Position numbers and translations under genes: made by a program. The notes below the pieces were generated by a model. It searched no databases. It was not told where the DNA came from and saw only the letters and a program-made list of their open reading frames with translations. This document shows, in pieces, positions 23,560 through 29,504 of a stretch of 32,333 nt of DNA. The DNA is from Myxococcales bacterium. Lineage in GTDB: Bacteria; Myxococcota; Myxococcia; Myxococcales; Myxococcaceae. The stretch is from positions 1 through 32,333 of the forward strand of contig JAUXRI010000302.1 of NCBI GenBank assembly GCA_030681895.1, written 5' to 3'. How positions within the stretch are numbered: the stretch's first letter is position 1; each line of letters begins with the position of its first letter.

Positions 23560-23990
23560 GGCGAAGGCCGAACGCGTCGTCACGTGCTGAGGTGTGGCGA
23601 GGGCACGACGATCTCGTGGGCGCGCCGTACCACCTGAAGGCCGACACCTCTCACACGCCGCTGGTCGTCAGCGCAACGGACCCGACCGGCGCGAAACCCT
23701 GAGGAGAGGTCGGCCATCCGGTGCGCCGCCGCGCAAGGCGAACGCTCGGGTCTCGCAGCGACGTCACTCCGTCGGGCAGTCGGTGAAGGAGCGCGCTCCC
23801 TCGGGCGCGAGCCGAAGCGCCTCGAGACAATGCCAGCCACGCGCAGCAGAGGTGGTTCGACTCGAGCTCCGTTCGGTCACGTTCTGGGCCTCCTGGAGGG
23901 CAGTGCCAGCGGCGCCGGACAAGGCAAACGGCTCGCCGACCGTCCGCGGTGGACGATCAACGAGCCGTTCACGACGATTCGAGTCTCAGC
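23560..23990. other. Gene-free spacer between the FHA pair and the fasciclin gene (convergent)
   Basis: 431 bp without a supportable gene. It holds the second copy of the FHA tail repeat (23652-23702), a GC palindrome GGAGCGCGCTCC (23788-23799), and on the minus strand a 73-codon open stretch (23764-23985) without a good start or ribosome site. No clear intrinsic terminator for either flanking gene is visible. Confidence 0.5.
23652..23702 (+). repeat. 3'-tail repeat, copy 2 (extragenic)
   Basis: Encodes HTPLVVSATDPTGAKP plus TGA if read in the frame of copy 1, but that frame is not the continuation of the FHA gene (offset 143 nt). Similarity stops just upstream of the CAC codon and fades soon after the stop. 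It is either the remnant of a third tandem FHA paralogue or a dispersed repeat. Confidence 0.75.
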
Positions 23991-24515
23991 TCACTTGGGC
24001 ATGATGACGGTGTCGATCACGTGGATCACGCCGTTCGACGTCTCGATGTCCGTCTTGGTGACGTTCGCTCCGTCGACCATGACCTTGCCGTCCTTGAGGC
24101 CGAGGGTGAACTCGCGACCTTCGACCGTCTTCACCTTGCTGCCGTCCTTCATCTTCACGACATCGGCCGCCATCACCTTGCCCGGCACCACGTGGTACGT
24201 GAGCACGGCGGCGAGCTTCTTCTTGTCCTTCAGGAGCGCGTCGAGGTCCTTCTTCGCGATCTTGGCGAACGCGTCGTCCGTCGGCGCGAAGACCGTAAAC
24301 GGGCCAGCGCCCTTGAGGGTGTCGATGAGACCGGCCTCGGTCAGCGCCGTGGCGAGCGTCTTGAACGAACCAGCGGCGACGGCCGTGTCGATGATGTCCT
24401 TCGCGGCGGCCTTGGGAGCCTCCTTCTTGGCCTCGACAGGCTTCGTGTCCTTCTTGTCAGCGGCGAACGAGAACGACGCCACCAGCGTGGCAACGACGAC
24501 GAGCAGCTTCTTCAT
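23991..24515 (-). CDS. Secreted fasciclin (FAS1) domain protein
   Basis: 174 aa. MKKLLVVVATLVASFSFAA is a classic signal peptide with cleavage near residue 19, followed by a Lys/Ala-rich linker (KKDTKPVEAKKEAPKAAA). One FAS1 domain follows: DTAVAAGSFKTLATALTEAGL, the H1 motif FTVFAPTDDAFAKI, LTYHVVPGKVMAADV, and the H2 region NGVIHVIDTVIMPK at the very end. FAS1 proteins act in adhesion or matrix binding outside the cell. A GGAG site 7-8 nt before the ATG at 24515 sets the start. The upstream AT-rich patch at about 24599-24620 (minus-strand TTGTTTAAAGTATGG) is the likely promoter zone, rare in this GC-rich DNA. Confidence 0.93.
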   Translation of the reverse strand: MKKLLVVVATLVASFSFAADKKDTKPVEAKKEAPKAAAKDIIDTAVAAGSFKTLATALTEAGLIDTLKGAGPFTVFAPTDDAFAKIAKKDLDALLKDKKKLAAVLTYHVVPGKVMAADVVKMKDGSKVKTVEGREFTLGLKDGKVMVDGANVTKTDIETSNGVIHVIDTVIMPK

Positions 24516-24622
24516 GGGTGTCTCCAGGAGCTTGGGACGCGCGGGTCGCGCGATCGACTGCGACCGTTGAATAGGGGCCTCGAAATCGCCGCGCAACCAT
24601 ACTTTAAACAAACCCTGAACAA

Positions 24623-24636
24623 GCCACTCCAGTGGC
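24623..24636. promoter_or_regulatory. Inverted repeat in the fasciclin/thioesterase divergent spacer
   Basis: GCCACT-CC-AGTGGC, two 6-bp perfect arms with a 2-nt spacer, beside the AT-rich patch that probably holds the fasciclin promoter. A second small hairpin, CCGCT-A-AGCGG (24652-24662), covers the thioesterase ribosome site GGAG. The position fits an operator; the regulator is unknown. Confidence 0.3.
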
Positions 24637-24667
24637 AGGCCCCCGAGCGAGCCGCTAAGCGGAGCGC

Positions 24668-25189
24668 ATGAGCGAGCTGACGGCGAAGCGGGCCTCTGAT
24701 TCCGTGACCGAGATGACGCAGCTGTTGTTGCCCGGTGACGCCAACTCGCTGGGGGCCGCGTTCGGCGGGAGCGTCATGGGGTGGATCGACATCTGCGCCG
24801 CGGTCTGCGCCCAGCGGCACTGCCGGCAGACGGTGGTGACGGCCTCGATGGACGACCTGCACTTTCACGCACCGATCACCGTGGGTATGGCGGTGACCCT
24901 CAAGGCTCGCGTGATCGCGGCGTTCACCTCGTCGATGGAGATCGGCGTGACGGTTCACAGCGAGAACCCGCACACGGGAGAGCGCAAGCTCACCACGAGC
25001 GCCCTGCTCACCTTCGTGGCGCTCGATCAGGCTGGCAAGAAGTTGAAGGTGCCCGCCCTGCTGGCCACGACGGACGCGGAGCGCGACGCGGCGGCCGATG
25101 CGACCGAACGCCGCGCCGATCGCCTCAGCCGGAAGGAGCGCGGCGCGCGCTGGCTCGCCGTCGTGATGCAGCAGCCGCCCGAGGTCTGA
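24668..25189 (+). CDS. Acyl-CoA thioesterase, hot-dog fold (YciA/BACH type)
   Basis: 173 aa, one hot-dog domain. TEMTQLLLPGDANSLGAAFGGSVMGWIDI is the N-terminal signature in two pieces: 'P-x-x-xN-xGxxxGGxxMxWID' is the acyl-CoA hydrolase pattern, with the long helix after GG. TASMDDLHFHAPITVG and TTSALLTFVALD are the central strands. The acidic residue usually placed after GG-x-x-M-x-W-I is D40, probably catalytic. The C-terminal 35 residues are Arg/Ala-rich and may be disordered. Family members hydrolyse medium- to long-chain acyl-CoA in the cytosol. A GGAG site lies 3 nt before the ATG. It is divergent from fasciclin. Confidence 0.9.
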   Translation: MSELTAKRASDSVTEMTQLLLPGDANSLGAAFGGSVMGWIDICAAVCAQRHCRQTVVTASMDDLHFHAPITVGMAVTLKARVIAAFTSSMEIGVTVHSENPHTGERKLTTSALLTFVALDQAGKKLKVPALLATTDAERDAAADATERRADRLSRKERGARWLAVVMQQPPEV

Positions 25190-25374
25190 GGCCGTCTCGC
25201 CGCCGCCTCGAGGTCTCCTTCCGGCTCCGTGTTCCGAAGGCCGTGAGGCTTCTCACTCGGTGCACGCACGATCGACTGCTTCGTGCCGGGCGACGTTCCG
25301 AGCGCAGGGCCACACACGAGGCGACGAAGTGCGTCAGCACGACCAAGGAGGCGCGCTCCCGTCATCGCCGCGAC

Positions 25375-25409
25375 CTCGCGACAAAGGACGAGCGGTGGCT
25401 GTCATCGCC
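25375..25409 (-). repeat. Degenerate copy of lipoprotein 3' terminus (short)
   Basis: Aligns with 25629-25664, the stop codon and final codons of the lipoprotein gene, at 31 of 35 positions plus one 1-nt gap. In the copy the stop codon TAG has become GAG. Confidence 0.6.
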
Positions 25410-25514
25410 ACGACCCGGCGTCCTGAACGAGCGTTGGCGTTCTCGCCGCGACCTGCATCGCAACAGCAGCGGGCGCCGTCATCGCCGCGGAGCGTGTGGC
25501 TGCGTCGCCGGCTC

Positions 25515-25569
25515 TCACCGCATCACGACGAGCGAATGGAAGTCCTGCGCTTCGTCCATCACGGGTTGC
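25515..25569 (-). repeat. Degenerate copy of lipoprotein 3' region
   Basis: Aligns with 25673-25728 at 45 of 55 positions plus one 1-nt gap. The minus strand reads QPVMDEAQDFHSLVV where the intact gene reads QPVTVEAQGFQSLVV; a 1-nt deletion then breaks the frame. Weaker similarity continues to about 25492. Confidence 0.65.
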
Positions 25570-25628
25570 GTGCCGGCTTCGATGAGGTGACTCGCGCTCC
25601 CGAAGCTGCGCCTCGAGGCGCGCGCCTG

Positions 25629-26309
25629 CTAGCGACGAAGAACGAGCGTGTGGCCGTCATCGCCCAGCTCGCTCACCGCGTTCACGACGAGCGACTGAAA
25701 GCCCTGGGCCTCGACCGTCACCGGCTGCCCGGAGAACGGCTGCCGCTGGGTGAACAACACGTTCGCGAGCACGTTCGAGCGCACCTGCGCGATGACCGCG
25801 TCGCCCTGCTTGAAGGTCAACGAGACGTCGGAAAGGTAGTTCCCGTCGGCGTCGAGCACCTTGAGCCAATACCCGTCGGCAGGCATGAGCTCGATCTCGA
25901 GCACGGCGTCGGGCTTGATCGACGCGTTGGTGATCGTCGCCGGAGAAAACCCCTCGGCGACCGCGATCAGCCGGGCCGACACGAACGGCGTCGTCGACAG
26001 CACCTTGCCCGCCTTGTTGGTCAACCCGCGGAAGACGGGCGTCGACGGGCACTCGCTGCTCGCCTGGCAAGACATCGGCTCGGTCGAGATGGTGACCTCG
26101 AGGCAGGTCAACGGGCCACCGGTGCGCCCGTCGAGCAGCACGAGATCGCCCTTCCCTTCGGGCCCACAGCTGGCGTCACGTTTCCTGGCTTCGGGCGCGT
26201 CAGGGCGGCCAGCCTCATCGAGCCGCGCGTCGCTCCCACCCACTGCGTCTTTGGCCGTCACGCACCCGGTGAGGCCGAGCGCCAACGCCAGAAAGAGCCC
26301 CCGGATCAC
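25629..26309 (-). CDS. Lipoprotein with carboxypeptidase-regulatory-like beta-sandwich region
   Basis: 226 aa. MIRGLFLALALGLTGC is a signal peptide ending in lipobox LTGC (lipidated C16), so the protein is anchored in a membrane. A charged linker (SDARLDEAGRPDAPEARKRDA) is followed by two related beta segments: VLLDGRTGGPLTCLEVTI with TNKAGKVLSTTPFVSARLIAVAEGFSPATI, and VLDADGNYLSDVSLTF with VTVEAQGFQSLVV. The 'dG-pls-a-V--v--...G' rhythm is that of carboxypeptidase-regulatory-like modules. Function unknown. The GTG start at 26309 lies 8 nt after the A-type carrier stop and gives a textbook signal; longer frames read into that gene and the acyl-CoA dehydrogenase and are not real. Decayed copies of its 3' end lie just downstream. 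Confidence 0.72.
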   Translation of the reverse strand: MIRGLFLALALGLTGCVTAKDAVGGSDARLDEAGRPDAPEARKRDASCGPEGKGDLVLLDGRTGGPLTCLEVTISTEPMSCQASSECPSTPVFRGLTNKAGKVLSTTPFVSARLIAVAEGFSPATITNASIKPDAVLEIELMPADGYWLKVLDADGNYLSDVSLTFKQGDAVIAQVRSNVLANVLFTQRQPFSGQPVTVEAQGFQSLVVNAVSELGDDGHTLVLRR

Positions 26310-26317
26310 GGCCTGGC

Positions 26318-26716
26318 TCAGGCCGAGAACGACGAGCCACACCCGCACGACGACTTCGCGTTGGGGTTCTCGAACTTGAAGCCGGCAGAGGTATCGGTCT
26401 TCACCCAGTCCATGCGGGTACCTTCCAGGTACTTCGCCGAGAGCTTGTCGGTGATCAGCTCGATGCCGTCCTGATTCCAGCGAAGGTCGCCCTCTTTGAT
26501 GTCCTTCACGAGGTTGAGATCGTACCCGAGGCCGCTGCAGCCAGCCGGCACCACCCGAATCGCGAGGAAGTGGCCCTCGAGGCTCTGCGAGACGATCACC
26601 TCTTTGAGCTGCTGCACGGCCGCCTCGGTCAACTGGAGCACGGGGCCGGCTTCGGCAGGCGTCGAGAGAGCAGCAGCAGTGTCGGCGGTGAGCGTCGTAT
26701 CCATATGCGCGGTCAT
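26318..26716 (-). CDS. A-type iron-sulfur cluster carrier (ErpA/IscA/HesB family)
   Basis: 132 aa. The three cluster-ligand cysteines are present: C60 in VPAGCSGLGYDL and the CxC pair C124, C126 in SSCGCGSSF near the C-terminus; the DxxS-GF block (TDTSAGFKFENPNA) is canonical. An extra 25-residue Ala/Thr-rich N-terminal extension precedes the domain. A-type carriers relay [2Fe-2S] or [4Fe-4S] clusters to apo-enzymes in the cytosol. An ATG four codons later (MDTTL) is an alternative start; neither has a strong ribosome site. It sits 36 nt after the acyl-CoA dehydrogenase on the same strand, probably one transcript. Whether it is ErpA- or IscA-like cannot be settled by eye. Confidence 0.92.
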   Translation of the reverse strand: MTAHMDTTLTADTAAALSTPAEAGPVLQLTEAAVQQLKEVIVSQSLEGHFLAIRVVPAGCSGLGYDLNLVKDIKEGDLRWNQDGIELITDKLSAKYLEGTRMDWVKTDTSAGFKFENPNAKSSCGCGSSFSA

Positions 26717-26752
26717 ATAACGGCTGTCGATCGGCTGGCAAAGCCGAGTGGC

Positions 26753-27892
26753 TTAGAACCCAGCCAGCTTGGAGACGATCTCCTTCATGATCTCGCTGGT
26801 ACCGCCGCCGATGGTGATCAGGCGAATGTCGCGCCACGCGCGCGCGATGGCGGTCTCTTCGATGTACCCCATACCGCCGTAGAACTGCTGGCAGTCGTAC
26901 GCGACCTTCTGCGCGAGATCGCCGACGAAGAGCTTCGCCATCGAGATCTCTTTCACGGGGTTCTCCTTCGCCTCGAAGAGCTCCACCGCGTGGTAGGTGA
27001 GCCGACGCCCTGCTTCGATCGCCGTGAGGTGCTCGACGAACTTGTGCCGCCAAACCTGGAACTTGATGAGCGGCTTCCCGAAGGCGCTCCGCTCGTGGCC
27101 GTACCGAATGGCCTCGTCGAGCATCACCTGCATGCCCGCCGTGGCGATGATCGACGCGGTCAGGCGCTCGCCCTGGAAGTTGGTCATGATGTGGTAGAAA
27201 CCTTCGTTCTCTTCGCCCAGCACGTACCGCGCGGGCACCTTGCAGTCCTCGAAGTAGAGAATCGCGGTGTCGGACGAGAGGTTGCCGATCTTGTCGAGCT
27301 TCTTCGAGACCCCGAAGCCCTTCACGTCGGTCGGGAACGTGAGCAGCGAGATGCCGCCGTACCCCGCCTCGCCCGTGCGCACGGCCAGCGTGATGAAGTC
27401 GGCGCGCGTGCCGTTGGTGATCCACATCTTCGAGCCGTTGATGACGTAGTCGTCGCCCACGCGCTTCGCGGTCGTCTTGAGGTTGGCGACGTCGCTGCCC
27501 ATGCCCGGCTCACTGACCCCCAGCGCAGCGATCTTCTCGCCCTTGAGCGCAGGCTCGAGGAAGAGGCGCTTCTGCTCGTCGGTGCCGATCTCGTTGATGA
27601 TCGGCGTCGCCATCTGGCCCTGCACCAGCAGCGCCATGTTGACGCCCGCGTTGTGGCTGTGGGCCAGGGCCTCGCAGAAGGCCGTCACGTACCAGTAGTC
27701 GAGCCCGCTGCCGCCGTACTTCGGGTCGTGGTTGATGCCGAGGAAGCCCAGCTCGCCCGCTTGCTTGAAGACTTCGCGGGGGAAGATGCCTGCGCGGTCC
27801 CACTCCAGGGCGTGCGGCGCCAGCTCCTTCGCGACCCACTGCTGGACGGACTTGCGGAAGGCTTCGTGCTCAGGCGTGAAGAAGTTCGGCAT
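26753..27892 (-). CDS. Acyl-CoA dehydrogenase (long-chain/isovaleryl-like active-site type)
   Basis: 379 aa, standard length. VSEPGMGSDVANLKTTA and MWITNGTRADF are the two classical acyl-CoA dehydrogenase signatures around FAD and substrate; RSAFGKPLIKFQ and QQFYGGMGYIEE follow. In medium-chain enzymes the catalytic Glu sits in a C-terminal YEGT; here that spot reads GGGT (362-365), while E242 in FQGERLTAS occupies the alternative position used by long-chain and isovaleryl-CoA dehydrogenases. It oxidises acyl-CoA to trans-2-enoyl-CoA, passing electrons to ETF. The start at MPNFFTPEHEAF has GGAG 6-7 nt upstream. An 18-bp operator-like repeat lies about 47 nt upstream. Confidence 0.93.
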   Translation of the reverse strand: MPNFFTPEHEAFRKSVQQWVAKELAPHALEWDRAGIFPREVFKQAGELGFLGINHDPKYGGSGLDYWYVTAFCEALAHSHNAGVNMALLVQGQMATPIINEIGTDEQKRLFLEPALKGEKIAALGVSEPGMGSDVANLKTTAKRVGDDYVINGSKMWITNGTRADFITLAVRTGEAGYGGISLLTFPTDVKGFGVSKKLDKIGNLSSDTAILYFEDCKVPARYVLGEENEGFYHIMTNFQGERLTASIIATAGMQVMLDEAIRYGHERSAFGKPLIKFQVWRHKFVEHLTAIEAGRRLTYHAVELFEAKENPVKEISMAKLFVGDLAQKVAYDCQQFYGGMGYIEETAIARAWRDIRLITIGGGTSEIMKEIVSKLAGF

Positions 27893-27938
27893 GGCGGCTC
27901 CAGAGGTCGGCCGGCACCAGCGCGGGCGCGACGCGATG

Positions 27939-27956
27939 ATTGATTCGGGAATCAAT
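27939..27956. promoter_or_regulatory. Operator-like inverted repeat upstream of the acyl-CoA dehydrogenase
   Basis: ATTGATTCGGGAATCAAT: two perfect 8-bp arms with a 2-nt centre, unusually AT-rich for this DNA, 47 nt before the dehydrogenase ATG. A -35-like TTGATA (27955-27960, minus strand) overlaps it. This is the typical position for repression by a TetR- or FadR-type fatty-acid regulator (inference). Confidence 0.5.
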
Positions 27957-28117
27957 ATCAACCGAGGCGCCGAACGCAATGGTCAACCTCATGGCGGCCG
28001 TGTCACCGAGGCCCTTCCGAATCCCGACGCGCTGCTCGTGCTCGGATGGCGGCACGAACACGAACGCCACCGCCGGTGAGGGCGATGGCGTCGGTCCAAC
28101 GTGAGATGACGTCCCGG

Positions 28118-29461
28118 CTACGGCAGGCAGTAGCCGTAGCCCGTGGGGGCGCCGGTGATCTGCAGGCACCGCTGGGCGACCGGAACCTGCAGACAGCCCG
28201 CGGGCCCTGCGACGACGTCGCAGTAGGCGCGGCAGAGGCCCTTCTGGCCCAGCGCGAGCCCGTTGCAGTGAAGCGAACGGGGCGCAGGGCTCATCGAGAA
28301 GCACGCCGTCGCGGAGTTGCAGTCGAGGGGCTCGACGCGCATGTCGGTCGGCGCCGCGCAATAGGCCACGGGCGTCGTCGCAGACGAGTCGAAGTAGCAG
28401 AAGGTCCCGGTGGGGCAGTCAGGGCTCCGAATGTCGCAGGGGCGACGGCAGGCCTGCTGGTTCGGGTTCTGCACGCAGACCTCGGCAGCTTCCGGGGTTC
28501 CGCCATCGGCACCACCAGCGGGCGCGCAGGCCACGCCGCCGCGGCCGCCGCACTTGCAGGCGCCATCTTCCGGGTCGCAGCTGGTGCCAGACGGACAGGA
28601 GCGCGGACCGCCATCGGGCTGGGTGCATTGCACGCCGCCCTGGCACTTCGGGGGAGGACCGAGCGAACAGATCTGGTTGGCGGCGCAGACCGGGCCACCG
28701 GGACCGCCGCACTTGCACGCCCCGTCGACGGGATCGCACGTGGTGCCGTTCTGGCACGTCACGCCGAGACAGGCCGTGCCAGCGCGACACGATCGTTCCC
28801 CAGCAGCGCAGCTGCCCGCGTCATTCCCAGGAGGACAGGCGCACGCCTCGCCGCTCTGGCAGACGACGCCGTTGCACTTGCAGAAGCCATCGCCCACGTC
28901 GCAGACGTTCGCGCCGGTGCACGCCACGCCCTTGCAGACGTTGGCGACGCACATTCGCGACCCGTCGGAGCCCGTCACCGAGCAGCTCTGGAGCGTGGTG
29001 CAGGTGCCGCTCCCGCAGAGGCACCGGCCGGTGCCCTGGTCGCAGCTCTCGTTGCGATTGCACCCACGCGCGCGGCAGTCGATGGACGGCGCGCACGTCT
29101 TGGTGAGCGGGTTGCACTGCTCGTTGTCGGCGCACGAGAGGCCGCCCGTGCCACCGCACTTGCACTTGCCGTCGAGCACGTCGCAGCTCGTACCGAACTT
29201 GTCGGAGCAGTCGACCCGCGCGCAGCGGGTCGATTGGCAGGTGTTCGCCACGGGGTCGCAGACGAAGCCCTCGCCGCAGACGACGCCGCCGCGGCCACCG
29301 CACTTGCACTGGCCGTCGCCCGGGTCGCACGCCAGCGGCGCCTCACACTGAATGTTGCGATCGACGCAGACGTTCCTCGAGCCGCCGCCGCACGAAGCGG
29401 TCACGACGCCAGTCACACTGGCCGCGAGGGCCGCCAACACAACGTTCTTCCAGAGCCTCAC
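28118..29461 (-). CDS. Cysteine-rich repeat lipoprotein (CDPxDGxCKCGG repeats)
   Basis: 447 aa. The signal (MRLWKNVVLAALAASVTGV) ends in a lipobox-like VTASC with C24 as the likely lipidated residue. The mature protein is built of about six EGF-like, disulfide-type units whose core is CDPxDGxCKCGGxGGxxC: for example GDGQCKCGGRGGVVC, LDGKCKCGGTGGLSC, GDGFCKCNGVVC, VDGACKCGGPGGPVC and EDGACKCGGRGGVAC. The last 110 residues are Cys-rich but not repetitive (CPTGTFCYFDSS, CRAYCDVVAGPAGC). It is presumably an oxidised outer-surface protein; the role is unknown. The GTG start at 29461 has GAGGT 4 nt upstream. It follows the large MYXO-CTERM protein gene by 43 nt and is probably in one operon with it. 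Confidence 0.82.
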   Translation of the reverse strand: MRLWKNVVLAALAASVTGVVTASCGGGSRNVCVDRNIQCEAPLACDPGDGQCKCGGRGGVVCGEGFVCDPVANTCQSTRCARVDCSDKFGTSCDVLDGKCKCGGTGGLSCADNEQCNPLTKTCAPSIDCRARGCNRNESCDQGTGRCLCGSGTCTTLQSCSVTGSDGSRMCVANVCKGVACTGANVCDVGDGFCKCNGVVCQSGEACACPPGNDAGSCAAGERSCRAGTACLGVTCQNGTTCDPVDGACKCGGPGGPVCAANQICSLGPPPKCQGGVQCTQPDGGPRSCPSGTSCDPEDGACKCGGRGGVACAPAGGADGGTPEAAEVCVQNPNQQACRRPCDIRSPDCPTGTFCYFDSSATTPVAYCAAPTDMRVEPLDCNSATACFSMSPAPRSLHCNGLALGQKGLCRAYCDVVAGPAGCLQVPVAQRCLQITGAPTGYGYCLP

Positions 29462-29504
29462 AATGACCTCGTCAGCGAAACGGGAGCAAAAAGCGACAGC
29501 GGCG

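Larger units (their letters stand above)
25190..25628. pseudogene. Spacer with decayed copies of the neighbouring lipoprotein gene's 3' end
   Basis: 439 bp without an intact gene. It contains at least two degenerate, same-orientation copies of the 3' end of the minus-strand lipoprotein gene that ends at 25629: 25375-25409 (versus 25629-25664) and 25515-25569 (versus 25673-25728). The core GTCATCGCC recurs at 25361, 25401 and 25478 as in the gene at 25656. It looks like the wreck of a tandem paralogue array. Confidence 0.55.

Noticed and set aside
23788..23799. Palindrome GGAGCGCGCTCC
   Set aside because: Short, all-GC-type palindromes arise often at this base composition; there is no T-run or promoter nearby to give it meaning.
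23764..23985. 73-codon minus-strand open stretch in the FHA/fasciclin spacer, ending ARSFTDCPTE
   Set aside because: No ATG start, no ribosome site, and no recognisable fold. Such lengths are common by chance in GC-rich DNA. It could be a gene relic, but nothing supports that.
26310..27425. A much longer lipoprotein reading through the A-type carrier and the acyl-CoA dehydrogenase in another frame
   Set aside because: The upstream part is an Arg-rich shadow of well-recognised genes; a proper lipoprotein signal with LTGC begins only at 26309.
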